Source: Malania oleifera | Lineage: Eukaryota; Streptophyta; Magnoliopsida; Santalales; Ximeniaceae | Assembly: GCF_029873635.1 (NCBI RefSeq) | Contig: NC_080423.1 | Location: forward strand, 98,018,397 to 98,082,396 | DNA length: 64,000 nucleotides | Reading direction: 5' to 3' | Shown: positions 1-12,098 of the stretch, piece after piece | Position numbering within the stretch: position 1 is the stretch's first letter | How the letters are laid out: every line of letters starts with the position of its first letter | Translations under genes and position numbers: made by a program | The notes under the pieces: generated by a model | The model's input: the letters and a program-made list of their open reading frames with translations, nothing else | What the model was told of the DNA's origin: nothing | Databases searched by the model: none

Positions 1-98
1 TAATACATGAAACACATCCCCCTTATAGAAGTGTTGATAACTAAAAACTCTTCTCAAAATCTCAAAAGCTACTAAATTGGAATCCCATACTAACTAAG

Positions 99-252
99 GA
101 TTCTTGTGGTTCTAGAGGATCCAACTACAAAAGGAGGAGGCCAAGGATATTTTCAATCAGATATACAAAACCAGGAGAATCTTGGATCCCCTCTCTCCAA
201 ACAACAAAAAAATGTTGAAGAAGATTCTGCAAGATCAAACATGAAAATGTAA
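99..252 (+). CDS. Possible terminal coding exon (tentative)
   Basis: A reading frame is open from 94 to a TAA at 250-252 and encodes a hydrophilic, Gln/Asn/Ser-rich peptide (contains GGGQGYFQSDIQNQ and ends SNMKM). It is preceded by a plausible acceptor, a CTAAC branch-like string followed by AG at 97-98. The stretch is less AT-rich than its surroundings. No family is recognised. The opposite strand also offers a good acceptor (TTGATCTTGCAG, with the AG read from 227-228), so the exon could belong to the other strand or be chance. Only about 50 codons are visible, so this is a weak call. Confidence 0.2.
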
Positions 253-977
253 AAATAAAATAAATAAAATAAATAAATAAAATAAAAAACAATACAAGAA
301 CAAAGGAGAATATGATACTTACAACATGTAATGTTAAATTCTATTTCTTAAATTAAAATCTTAGGAGGATTAAACTTGAATTTATCTAAATTTTGAAGAA
401 AAATTTTAATTCTTATTTTACATAGAACCGTAATATAATTATGTACTGCTAGTCTACAAACATTTTAGACCAATTAATAATAGCTTATAGTAAATACTTA
501 TTTTTTATTTAATATTAATAATATCATTACTTAAAATCACATTCTTCTTAAAATTAAGTTTAAAGACACACACACACACAAAATATATATATGAAGATAT
601 TAATGAAAAAATTTTATCATATTTTAAAAAAAAAAATAGAGCAATATAAATCTAATTTTGATCAAGTATGCAAATTTTAGCCTATTAAAATAGATATGTA
701 GATGCAGTGTTATAAAATACAGGTGCACACCTAATAGGTTTGTTATGTGATAGGCATGTGAAAGATATTTTTAAAAAGTCAGCAATATTTATTGGTCTAA
801 AAGGATGTATTTTGACAAAGTATTTAACCATTTTGTATATTTAAAAAAAATTTATGTGTTTAATTTTATAAGATGAATGTGCGTTGCACATAAAATTATT
901 AATATATCAAAAAAAATAAAAAATATATGGATTTTTTGTAAAAATATACATTTCATATAAGAACAATATTAAATTTT
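253..977. other. AT-rich non-coding DNA
   Basis: No convincing coding frame, RNA gene or terminal-repeat element is seen. It contains A-rich runs, a short CA tract near 570 and a TATA tract near 583. Confidence 0.6.
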
Positions 978-1365
978 GGATGAAAGACGATAACCTTTCC
1001 TAAGGTTTGGTGAAAAGATGCGAACCTCCCCTATGTTTTAAAAATTCCAAGGACACACTCCCCCCCTAAGATTTGGAAAAAAAAAAAAAAAAACATAGAC
1101 CTTCCCAAGGTTTCAGAATTTTCACAAACCTCCGTTGAGGTTTGTTAAAAAGACATAGACCTCCCTTGTATCGGACAAAAAGACAAGTTAGGAGTATAAA
1201 AACGTCAATGGAGGTCTTTGAATTTTTTTTTTACCAAATCTCTAGGATGTTTGTCTCTTTGTCAAATCTCGAGGGAGACTTGTGAAATTTTTGAAACCTT
1301 AGGGTAGGTCTGTGTCTTTTTGTCAAGCCTCAAAAGAGATTAGTATCTTTTGCCCTTAAGTTTTG
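978..1365. repeat. Foldback (inverted) repeat built of GGAGGTTTG-type monomers
   Basis: The left half (about 978-1180) contains repeated phrases such as AACCTTTCCTAAGGTTTGG, CCTCCCCTATG and CCTTCCCAAGGTTTC. The right half (about 1190-1365) carries their reverse complements, for example GAAACCTTAGGGTAGGTCTG and TTTTTGTCAAGCCTC. Each arm is itself made of three or four degenerate ~50 bp monomers, so the block can fold on itself at several registers. A related, more decayed block lies at 47645-47960. It looks like a non-autonomous foldback or MITE-like repeat; no target duplication could be fixed. Confidence 0.55.
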
Positions 1366-3119
1366 TGTTAGGGGCGTTCAATTTACTAAATATTGAAATA
1401 ATATTCAATTTACATACTAAAGTGGTACAAGAAGGCTTATAAGCATAATTCAATGTTTATTTACACAATTCCTATATGCAACAGCATTTAATTTTTTATA
1501 TAAAATGTAATTTTCTAACTAAAATCTTTGGAACTGCTACTTTTTTCCTAGTTAATCATCAATCAATGAGTTTGTTTTACTTTTAAAAATTAATTAACCT
1601 TTGTTATTTGGAGAGTACATCAAGGTTTATCATTTTATTCCCAATATTTATCTTTTGAGAAGTTAGGTTGTTGCTCATCCAAATGATATTTGTCATTTGA
1701 TAATGGTTTTGAAATATGTTAGATGGTTCGCCTATTCTACATTTTTCTTATTTAATATTTATGGAGTAGAGCTTTTTAAGGTTCAAACCACAAATTTCTT
1801 AAAATAAATTTTTTAAATACATTTTTTTAAAAGACGATTGTGTCTAAGGAACTTTGGACACTCGATTAATCCACTGGGATAATGGGTCTGCCCCTATACC
1901 TTTCTCAACTTAAATACCAAGATATTATCTCAAATGGAAAACTGTAGCCACCAAGATGCGAACCCTTCTCTACTTAAATACAATTTTACCTAATTTTATC
2001 TTACTTTTAAAAGATATTGATAATTTCATTACAAAACAATTTCCATTATTCATACTTTTGTATATGAGTATGCATGCACGCTTATAGTTGTCTACTAACA
2101 ACAATAGAAAATTAAAGGGAAAAAAAAATTCAAAAAGCACATAAATGTGCGATCCTCTGTCTAGCCATAATTCATAACAGATAGCTCAGAAAAATAAGAT
2201 CCAACCCAACATAGCCTTTATTTTCCTGCCTTAAACCAGTGGTTTTAAAAAGAGAAATGCCACCAAGCACAACACAGCTGAGAACACTAGCAATGTAGGC
2301 CAAAAAATTGAGATAGCATTAGCATCGCCAATACACACAAAAGAACTTATGAAGGCATAAAACATAGATGAGGCCAAAAATCTGGGTGTAAAGTACCAGA
2401 TGTGCAGCCATATAGATCATTTCAATATGCAACTAAGAAATAAGGGTCTTTATGCTACAACCAAATATATTTTCTTATAACTTTCTTCATTATCATCCAG
2501 GAATTTATCCTCCCAGTAGGAAAAGATATTCCTTAACAAGGGTAACTGAGATATACCATAATTAATTTTTCCCAAATTTCACGGAAATGAACGAATTATG
2601 ACAGTCAATTTTCAACCAACTATTTTCTATCGAAAGTTCACACTATTCCAATGCAGAAGTACTCCTACAAAAAATTCATGCCAAAAAATATAAATTTGGT
2701 ACAGATTGATTTTTACCCCTGCTCGACGAGTCTTCACTTTATCTCTGGTTGAAATTTTAAAAAAAGTTATTTAAAGTTGCAATTAACTTTCTTTCAAAGA
2801 ATAAATTTATTATAGAAACAAATAATGCCCAAAAATATAACCAAATACAAATTTACGTAATTAAGGACAAATTACAGAAAGAAAAAGGCTATTTCTCAAT
2901 CTCTAGCTAACTGAAAACGGAAAACTATACACAAAATATGAAACTAACGAAAAATCTAAAAGTACGAAACGATAAAACGATACGAACTAAAGAAACTACT
3001 GCCAAAAACATAATATCAAGATCGCCTGAACAAACCGAAATTCTCAACATAAAATATCTAAATTTCAAACCATTAATTCAATTAAAAACTAAAACAAACA
3101 AAAAGAAAATAAGCAGCAC
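1366..3119. other. AT-rich DNA, possibly the first intron of a minus-strand gene
   Basis: No coding frame is supported. If the minus-strand exon proposed at 3120-3410 is real, this stretch would be the beginning of its first intron, because a donor-like AAG|GTGCTG lies at 3120/3119 on the minus strand. Confidence 0.3.
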
Positions 3120-3410
3120 CTTGAGTCGCCGGAAATCCAACGAAGCTGTGAACCTCCTGAGATCGGATCAGACAGGAGAAAGAGCGGCTGACAGCCACTC
3201 CCTATCTCTCTCCGTCTCCCCCGCGCGCTGCTCGCTCCCTGAACACCCCCGCTCTCCCTCTATCTACAACCTAAGCTTCAACTTTCTCATCCATACACGA
3301 GAGAGAGATCTTCATCCTCTCTCTCTCCTCTTTCTCTAGAATATAGAACTCACTCACACACACTCTCTCTCTCCGTCTCTCTCTCACACACACTCTCTCC
3401 TCTTTCTCAA
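3120..3410 (-). other. Likely 5'-UTR exon of a minus-strand host gene
   Basis: On the minus strand this stretch is GC-richer than its surroundings, begins with a GA-rich leader and ends ...GGCGACTCAAG followed by GTGCTG, which fits a plant exon/intron donor junction. An upstream TATA-like TTTTATATTC lies at about 3411-3420. No long open frame is present, so it would be untranslated. The gene body would run toward position 1 and beyond the window. The plus-strand open frame across 2938-3339 is low-complexity and is judged a shadow. Confidence 0.35.
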
Positions 3411-3420
3411 GAATATAAAA
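3313..3420. repeat. Tandemly duplicated CT-rich/AGAATATA segment
   Basis: CTCTCTCCTCTTTCTC followed by AAGAATATA or TAGAATATA occurs twice, near 3325-3346 and 3393-3417, separated by CT and CA microsatellite. This duplicates the putative TATA region of the minus-strand promoter. Confidence 0.5.
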
Positions 3421-3720
3421 TTAGAAATACGACGCTTTAGAGTGAGAGAGAGAGAGACAGAGAATGTGGGTGTGTGTGTTTTTCATTTAACTTGTTAGGC
3501 GTTTTTAAACCCATTTCTCCCTTTGCAGACGTTTCTTCCCACTTTGAATTCACTGCCCCCCCAATCCCATTGTAAATGCCGGGTTTTGACCAGTCCTCTG
3601 TCTCTCTCTCTCAGTGTGACATGGCAATGAGGGAACCGGGCCACTTGTTCATCCACGTGCCCCTTCCCCACTTCTGCCACATCAACTGTTCGTTCCATGT
3701 CTACAATCCCACCTGGCCTT
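3411..3720 (-). promoter_or_regulatory. Putative minus-strand promoter with TATA-like box, pyrimidine/purine tracts and G-box
   Basis: TATA-like TTTTATATTC (minus strand, 3411-3420) sits just upstream of the proposed exon. Further upstream are GA/CT microsatellite tracts and a G-box CACGTG at 3654-3659 in a GC-richer island. The combination is typical of plant promoters, but it is an inference from composition only. Confidence 0.35.
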
Positions 3721-6220
3721 GTTTTCTTTTACTTTTTTTTTTTTTTTTTTTTGCACCTTTTTCATTGGAGAAAATGTCATTTTAGAATTTGTCCCTCTTT
3801 AATTCTTTTTGGACAGTTAAACCTTTAAAATATATGAAAAATCCATGCCTCTTAAAGTTGCTCTAATTCACCTATCTTCTTCTTTTAAAAAGTCAAGTAA
3901 ATTTGTTGTTATATTTTAGATTTTAAACCGTGTTGCATTAATTATTCATTTAATAAGTTATTCAGAGTTCGAATTTATTAACGCTTACACATTAAGATTT
4001 TGATAATAACTCAATTTAAGTGCGAATATAGAAAGAGAAGTTAAAAAAGATAAAGAAACATTTATTATAGTCATTATTGGACTCATAGGGGATAAGAACT
4101 CTATATTAGTCTATTTTTAATTAATGTATTAATTTGTGTATCTATATTTAAAAGGTGAGAATATTTTATATGGTAATCTTGTGACCTAACCAGTTTCATA
4201 ATAACATCTGTCTTTAAAGATTATTCATTTGAAATGTACATTTTTATCAAAAAATTTTATAGTTAAACTATTCTTAAGATTCAAAAATATATTTTATGAC
4301 AGTCCTGTGATGATAAGTTCTATGAGAAATATAATACTCTTACAAACATATGATAAGTTTTATAAAGAATATAATACTATTACAAACATATTTATTTAAA
4401 ATTTACTCTCTACAGTCTCCCTTAGTAGATTGAACTATCACTTTGATTTCTATCTTATATACATCAACCCTTCGATGCTTCTTCCCTATTTCCCAACTCG
4501 GACTTATCATTTTGAATTAAATTTGGGTCCATACTTTTATGTTTGATAAATGCTTGAGATAAGATCTTCTACTTCAAACTATATTAAGAGGGATAAAATT
4601 TATACTAGACAAGGAAAAATGTGAACTTATCAATTTCTTTTCCATATTACTACTAGGAGTTGTGAAACATCCCATAAAAAGTCCTCATTGTAATTGTAAC
4701 CGTTTTAAGGTAAATTTGTGGTAGAGAAGATATATTAACTTAGGAATTAAGTGGGAACATGTCATCACTATATTTTAGGAAATAGGGAGATCTAAAAATT
4801 AAAAATTCGATCCTAAGTCGGTGTTGTTTATAGTCTTGCAACATATTTGTCATATAGGAAAAAATACAGAAAGCTACTTCGTAGTAATCGATTATACTAA
4901 TTGAAATGTGTAAGTTATATATTTGTTATCTTAAATTCCAAATAATATAATAGCCTTCAACTTTATGCCGGTACAATATTCTTAAATTGCTTGGACACTA
5001 CATCCATTAAAGGGTGACATGAATATCCGTGAAAAGTAGTAGAAACATTACAGAAGATTGTAAAATCTAAACGACATACATTAGGTGTTATTGCCCTTCC
5101 TTAATGAATAGCCTATCAAAACATCCTCGATAAAATCATCGATATAGTTTTTTTTTTTTTTTCAGGAATGTGTATATTAATATGGAGTGTTAATTTAGAT
5201 TTTAAAGGGGAGATATCATATCATGAGAATGTTAGTTAATTATCTACGCGACAAACAAGAATTTGTTGACTCAATTAAAATAACTTAAGTACTTTATTAT
5301 GATTTGTAGTTCGGTTAATATGGCATGGTAGTCAAAGTGTGCATCCGTGTGGAGAAGAAAAGAAAATATTAATATCAATAAAAGAAATAAACACACGGCA
5401 TGAATCAATGATAAATGAAAAGTAATTAATTGTAATTATAATTTAAACATGGCAAACTTACAACAAGATTGAAGATAACATTTGATCTTGAAATTTTTCA
5501 AGTTGTCAACTACTAGGGATTTTTATACATAATTTATAAAGATGGTTGGAATGAGAATAGGATTGTTTTTGCAAACTTGTAAGGACTTGCCTTTATTCTT
5601 GAAGATTTCTTCTTTTATAATTGAGGAGAGTTTGACTTGAAAATCCTTTAGTTGAATTTTATTTATAACTAGCAAGACCATTTTTATTTAGAAAAGCAAA
5701 TCTCACTTAATTTCACATTTTATTTTATTAAAATTCGTGAAACGTAAAAACATGTTGTTATAATTGCTATTTGCATAATTTGCGCCAATACCAAAGTTGT
5801 TATCTTTTCTTTCCTATGAGCACTAATTTATTTCTAAGACGATCATTTGAGAATATAATATAATACACACATATACAAGTATACTATTTCACAAAATTTG
5901 GACAATTTTTCAATTATCACTTTTTTAACCAAATATTTTAGATAATGCATTTTGTATTCACATATTTATGTTTAAATTTAGATATTAACATAAGAGCACA
6001 GATCATTTAAAAAGAATGCACGTTTCGTCTCATCACCAAATTGCATTGTAGACATCCTATTTCGCCCTACTATTATATATCAAAATTTAGAGCATTTTAC
6101 CCTTTTTTAAATTTCAATTTTGGGCATAATTAGGTTGATTTTGTGTAGGTGTTGTCTAAGATCTTTTCCTAGACACGATCTCTCATTTCATCTCACTCAT
6201 CCTCACCATTCGGTTCAAGT
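3721..6220. other. AT-rich intergenic DNA
   Basis: No gene or terminal-repeat element is recognised. T-homopolymers lie at about 3730-3752 and 5149-5162. Confidence 0.6.
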
Positions 6221-6225
6221 TGCAT

Positions 6226-8816
6226 TGTAGTAACCCGAAAAAAATAATTAATTAATTATTAAATTAAATTAATTAAATCAAATAATATGATAGTTATATA
6301 TATATATATAATATGAATATAATATAATATTATTATTAAGATACATATACATGAATCTTCCTAAAGGAAGATTCAAAAGGAGAATTTGCAATTGAAGGAA
6401 CGGAATGCGCCCCACTTCGAATTGAATTCTCTCCCTCCTCACGTCTCCGTCTCTTGCCTCTCTTTCTCTCCTCAATTTTCTTGGTCAAACGTACGCCGAT
6501 TGGAGAATGGAAAATACCCTTTGGTTCCATTCTACGCCACCAATATTTTCACTGGAGTGGATTTGTGGTTAGGGCGTCGTAGGTACCACTCCTGGGATAA
6601 GGTAATCTCTCTCTCTCCCCTCAATTTTTCATTAAATTATTAGTCAAATTGACGATCGGACACCACCACAAGGTCCTAAGTTCGATTCTCATCATGTTAG
6701 TCGGAGCAGATTTTTGATTTGGAGATTCTAGGCACCACTAAAAGGCTAAGGTGAGGAGTAAAAATTATGTAAATTATTTTAGAAATTCAACTGGTTAAAT
6801 TATAATAGGTGATTATTAAATTGAAGTATTTGATTATATTAGATTTTTGGGATTAAGTTAAATTATAGGGAAATGATTAAATGAAATTGTTGGGGAATAT
6901 TCTGGAATTAGATTAAATTGCGAGGATATGATCATAATGGTATTTTTAATATGTTAGAAATTAAATTTAAATATGGGAAGCAGATCAAACCCGCATTTTT
7001 AGAATTTAACGGGTTAATGAGAGCATGTGAGCCTAGAAAATGTTAAAAATAATTCTAATTATGGGGTTGAGTTGATTGAACTGAGGAAAAATGTGATTTA
7101 AGGGTTTTGAGTTTCAAATGTCGTGAGCATGAATTAAAGGTTGTTAGCGGGTCTATCAGTAAGCTAGGTAAAGGGAATAAATTATAACAATTATTTTTGA
7201 AATTACTAGTTGAGTAAATATGTGAAAATGAAATTATGATATTTTCCCTGTGAATATTGTATTGTGAATACTAGATGAAATTGTGTGGCATGAGGAATGT
7301 AAATATTATTTTATATATATACTGAAATGTTTTATGCAGAAAAAAAATAAGGGAAACCCAGTTATGTTTATATATTGAATTGTGATGATATGAGATTTGA
7401 AATAATGAAAATGATGAATTGTCATATACCAATGTGTATTTTACTTGAAAGGGATGGAATATGAAATGTATGTATAGAAACGTTTTTTTATGATAAACGA
7501 GAAAATAAGAAATATTGATATGTTTTATCGAAAAATGTTGAAATACGTGAAATGAGATATATAATATCATGAGAATGACATGTGTACTGAAATGATAAGA
7601 ATGAGATAGAAAATGATGAGAATATTACTGATGTGATGAGATGAACGAATATACTGAAATGTGAATACTGAATTGTGAATATTGAAATTTGAATATGGAA
7701 ATTTATGTTATGAAGTTTGTACTAATGTCGATGGAGGAGGTATGCTCAGTACGAAAATTGTGTTTCGAAGTTTGTACTGATGCCTGTGGGGGAGGTATGC
7801 TCAGTACGAAAATTATGTTATGAAGTTTGTACTGAAGCCGGTGGGGGATATATGCTCAGTACGAAAATTGTGTTATGAAGTTTTTACTAATGGTGGTAGG
7901 GGAGGTATGCTTAGTACGGAAATTGGATTATGAAGTTTGTACTGATGTCGATAGGGAGGAATGCTCGGTATGGAAAGTAAGTAGGCATTGAGAGTTGAAA
8001 TTATGTAAAACGTTAATGAGGAATAAAAGAGTGAGAATTTAATTACATAAATAATTAGGACGAAATAGAACTCTCCCTTGATGGCTTACTAAGTAAGGTG
8101 AGTGTCTTGATAAGCATCAATTATAGCTGCACCCGAACTATTCGGGCGAGGTTACAAACGAAATCAGAGCAGAGGGGCATTACATGTATGGGCGTGTAAT
8201 CTCCCCTATCCTCAAGAACTTTCGCTGATAAATATTGGTTGCGTGTGTATGAGTTTGAGAAATGGAATTGAAGCTTATAAAAGATTATGTTATATATCTA
8301 TATGATTATGAGTTCATATCTACATATCTTCTCAGATGATATAATCACTTGAGTGAGTATACTATTTCATAACTAAACTCATACTGTCACATACTGTAAA
8401 TAATTTATTCCAACTTATCAAGAGGTGTGTTACTAAAAATATCTAAACATTTCAGGAAACTGTGACAGTCCAGTAGATAAAGCTCCGAGATAGAGGGGAG
8501 CTGATACCCTAGTAGACGGGGTAAGTGTTTTGTGTTGGGGATATATTTGTGTAATCCCCTAGGGTACGTTATGGATTTTTGGGATATGTATGGATGTATA
8601 GAACTCTGGTTATTTGTATTATGGATAGTTTGTAAATACAGACTTCCGCTGTTAGGTTTGTTTGTATGAGATAGACAGTTTACCCAGTACCCATTTCAGG
8701 TCAGGTTATGTTAGAATGGTATCAGAGTTTTTGACATGGCAAATGTTTGATTAATATTTATTATTTATTGGAGACGAAAATGAAAAAAAAAATGGTATGA
8801 AAATCGGGGCGTCACA
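6226..8816 (+). mobile_element. Solo LTR, family T (Ty3/gypsy-like), TSD TGCAT
   Basis: The unit starts TGTAGTAACCCGAAA and ends TCGGGGCGTCACA, so it has TG...CA termini. It is flanked by a perfect 5 bp duplication TGCAT (6221-6225 and 8817-8821). At 2591 bp it matches the LTR length of the two-LTR family-T element at 52569-58671. Shared blocks include the U3 start (TAACCCGAAAAA), a GGACACCACCAC segment and CTTACTAAGTAAGGTGAGTG. No internal domain is attached, so it is a product of LTR-LTR recombination. Family assignment to gypsy rests on the PBS and pol tail of the 52569-58671 copy. Confidence 0.85.
7711..7985 (+). repeat. 55 bp minisatellite, five copies, inside the solo LTR
   Basis: The unit begins GAAGTTTGTACTGATG and contains GGTATGCTCAGTACGAAAAT. 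Copies start near 7711, 7766, 7821, 7877 and 7932, with a few mismatches. The array lies between the promoter-like part and the U5 part of the LTR. Other family-T LTRs carry a different minisatellite at the equivalent place. Confidence 0.85.
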
Positions 8817-9991
8817 TGCATGCATTAGAATATTTTACAAAAATTCATGTTTTTCTTTAATACAATTTAAAAAAAAAGAAGAAGATAAATACATGACAAA
8901 AAGAGAGAAAAAAAAAGGGGGGGGGGTCTTCAGCAGCTTTGGCTTCGTTGGGTCAGCCTCCCAATTTCCTGCACTTGCCCAGACACACACACACACACAA
9001 AACCCTAAGTTAGTGGCAGACCATCAAAAGGCGCAAATTTTGAGCATGTTTTACATTTGAGTCTATAATGGACCTGGGTTTCATTAAAAACCCAAATTTT
9101 GGGTCTATGTTGCACCCAGGGCCACTGTGGGTCTGTTTCAGCATTAAGCCCATGCTGGGCTTGTTCGAGATTGGAGGCTCATAGTGGGCCTTGGCCTAGA
9201 TTAAGCCCTAGCCGCATAAGGGTTTAAATAAGTATTATATTAATTATTTTGAAAAAAAAAAGAAGAAGAAGAAGAAGTAAGAATCATGTTTAAGGTAGCT
9301 CACTATAGCCTGCTCCCTCTTCTCTCCCCTTCAAAACAAAATTTAATGTTTCCCATCCACTCCCCCCTTTGTAGTCATATAAATGAACAGGCTCTTCTTG
9401 GCCCCTACCCCTTCCCTCAATAATTGAAGGGCCAATCAAGGCCCTTCCCTCCCTTCTTTTACCTATAAATAACAACCCTCATAAAAGAGAGGGGCGCCGA
9501 AATTTGAACTTTCATACATAAGTGAGAGACCCTAAGAGTGAAGATAAAGAGAGTGAGGCTAGAGATATAGAGGAAAAGGCATAACTCTACCGAAAAAAGA
9601 GTAAGGAAAAGCATAGGCTTCTTAGGGCTAGAGGAAAAGCAAAGTTGTTGAGGGAAGAGAAAGAAGTAGATAAGGAAAGAATGAGTAGAAAATGAAAAAA
9701 AAAAAAAAAAGAAGCAAAGGAGAAAAAAAAAAAAAAGCTGGATCAAAGGAGGAGGAGTTAGGACTGAACATAAGTTCCCCCCCCCCCCCTCCCCAATCTT
9801 TCTCTGGATTATTAAGATGTTTTTTTTTTTTTTTTTTACTGGTTTCTCCTTATCATGCCCTAGTCTTACTTTATTTATGAGAACCCCAAATCCCCATCAC
9901 ATAACCTAAGTGTCTCTCCCCAAGGCCCTGTCAAAATTATCAAGAAGTAGCCAAAATAAACAAATAAAAACTCTTAGACAAAGCCCAATAG
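8817..9991 (+). mobile_element. Left part of a decayed long LTR (family G) with promoter
   Basis: The block is rich in GGGTC/AAGCCC phrases (9060-9230), carries a TATA box at 9464-9470 followed by a purine-rich leader, and matches in general layout the block at 38936-39633. The continuation to 12113-14770 is inferred because a separate LTR appears to be inserted at 9992. The left border is not defined. A G-homopolymer and AC microsatellite lie at about 8920-9000 and GAA repeats at about 9255-9280. Confidence 0.45.
9463..9470 (+). promoter_or_regulatory. TATA box of the family-G LTR
   Basis: CTATAAAT lies 25-30 bp upstream of a purine-rich leader that begins near 9495. The same CCTATAAAT phrase stands in the corresponding block near 39248 and 39431. 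Confidence 0.5.
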
Positions 9992-10895
9992 TGTAGCGAC
10001 CTCAATTTTTCCTTAACATAAAATGAACATAATAAATAAATGGTCAACTCGAACCAGCGAATAACAGGGACACCTGTCAATCACAGCGAAAACCTAAGCA
10101 GCAGTAAAATAAAATCTCAATCACTCAACCATGAAACATAATACCAGAATTATTTACATTCCCAAAATACTGTATTTATTTACAGTCTTCCAAAAAGACA
10201 AAATAACACTAGGATCGTACAACAAAAATCTCCTGATCCTAGTTCAATGCTTACCCTTCAGATAGGGAAGCTAAACCCACTCAACGGTGGCCCTGACCCG
10301 CCTGTCCCTCTGGGTTTCCTGAAAATCATTTAATATTCGGGGGTGAGATACTTCTCAGTAAGGGAAAATAAACTAAATACAACTGTGTGGTAACATGAAC
10401 ATTTAATGCAATTATACATATACAGTATATTGCGTGCATCTGTAAACATTCATCATAAAATACTATATTCTCATAAACTTTCATATTTATTAATAAAACA
10501 TAACATACATAAACATTTATTATAACTGATAATACTGAAAATATACTCACAATGAATAGCTAATTGGTGTCATGTATTACCCCCCATGACGGGTTGTGCA
10601 GCCCAAAGGCGGGACCCGACAATGGTTGGCCGACCACTGCCAAGTCAAATATGTCTCTAAGTACGATGAGCCCGCCACACCCTGGTTCGGACTGCCAAGT
10701 GGACGTCCACACTCTACTGAAAGCCACATCGACTATCCATCTCTCATTCCCTCGTGGGATGGTTAGCAATAATCTGATCATAATCATCTGATCTATAAGC
10801 TACGGTACCGAGCTCTTGGAACTGAACTAAACCAACATCTAGATTCTGATAACATATAATACATGATGTAATAGTGGCTTCATGCTGATCATTTT

Positions 10896-11095
10896 CATAA
10901 ATACGACCTCGCGCCGAAATCATAAATATGGCCTTGCGTCAAAAACATAAATATGGCCTCGTACCGAAAACATAAATACGGTCTCGTGCCGATAACATAA
11001 ATACGACCTCGTGTTGATAACGTAAACACGGCCTTGTGCCGATAACATAAACACGGTCTCGTTCTGATAACATAAATATGGCCTCATGCCAGAAT
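10896..11095. repeat. 25 bp minisatellite, eight head-to-tail copies
   Basis: The consensus is CATAAATACGGCCTCGTGCC plus GATAA. Eight copies of exactly 25 bp follow each other without spacers, differing by 2-5 substitutions. It sits in the LTR at the place where other family-T LTRs carry 29 bp or 55 bp arrays. Confidence 0.9.
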
Positions 11096-11839
11096 CATTT
11101 CAGGTATATACATTCTGAAAATAAATCATTTATCATATATTCGTCAAAATCATCACAACATAACTCATCTTTTCATAATACTTGAAAAACATGCTTTACT
11201 CGTAAAATCGTTCTTATTATATTACATTTCACATAAAATAATATTCATGCCACACATGTGTTGTTTAAAGTCATACTTTATATTCTCAAATCTTGATTTT
11301 CTGGCATCTCGTACATACATATACATTTTATCATCATAGCAGTATTTTCCCAATCATACATTTCATTCGTAATAAACAAATATAACATATGCTTTTATGA
11401 AAATAGATTTACTCATAATTAATAACAATTTGCATGGAAAATAATTGCTTTAATTTATTCCCTTACTTGGCTACTGAGAAAGCCCCTAAAATATCCTAAC
11501 TTGACTCCCGTAGGATTTCCCGATCAATACCCTAAAACTGAAAATCCCTAGTATTAAACCTCAGTATTTTCATACGTACATCATTTCCTATAACTATCAC
11601 AATACCAAATTTGACTTAAAAAACTTTACCTCAACTCAGGGATGATTTCCAACTTCGTTTCCCCAACGATCCGCTTCGGCAAACTTATAGAGAACTTCGC
11701 TAGGAGCATCATGGTAGCCTTAAATCTTCGATCCGGCGATTGGCGGGGCCAAAATCGAAGAGAGAGAAAGAGAGAGCCGAAGAGGAGACAGAGGAAGAAG
11801 AGTTGGCTTCTTTTGTAAGTTAAAAATCGGATTTTTCAT

Positions 11840-11847
11840 ATTTATAG
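11840..11847 (-). promoter_or_regulatory. TATA box of the 9992-12112 LTR
   Basis: On the minus strand CTATAAAT is followed about 30 bp later by a pyrimidine-rich leader (TCTTCTTCCTCTGTCTCC), the usual layout of an LTR promoter. Confidence 0.45.
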
Positions 11848-11856
11848 AGCAGAGGA

Positions 11857-12098
11857 TTCGTCGACGAGCCATGTCATTCGTCGACGAGTCCTTCACAAAT
11901 TTCATCGATGAAATTCAGTCGGCTCAAAACCCCCCTCTTGGTATTTTCTCGTCGACGAATCCTTGTATTCGTCGACGAATTTTCTACTAAACTCATCGAC
12001 GAACCCCTATATTCGTCGACGAATCCAGACAATCTATTTAAAATTATTTTATCCCCTAAATGCAATGTCGTCCATGAATGCGTAGCGTTCGTCGACAA
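11857..12098. repeat. Array of TCGTCGACGA palindromes
   Basis: The 10 bp palindrome TCGTCGACGA occurs five times, with further degenerate copies (TCATCGATGA, TCATCGACGA, TCGTCGACAA), at irregular 20-70 bp spacing just upstream of the minus-strand TATA box. The surroundings are AT-rich, so the CpG-bearing core stands out. Confidence 0.75.

Noticed and set aside
2938-3339. 133-codon plus-strand open frame
   Set aside because: Lys/Asn/Thr-rich then Ser/Pro-rich; composition-driven and lying over the minus-strand exon and intron-like DNA.
7271-7570. 99-codon minus-strand frame
   Set aside because: Phe/Ile/His-rich frame inside the solo LTR; not present in other family-T LTRs.
10896-11095. CRISPR-like array
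   Set aside because: Eight 25 bp units abut without spacers, in a plant LTR; a minisatellite.
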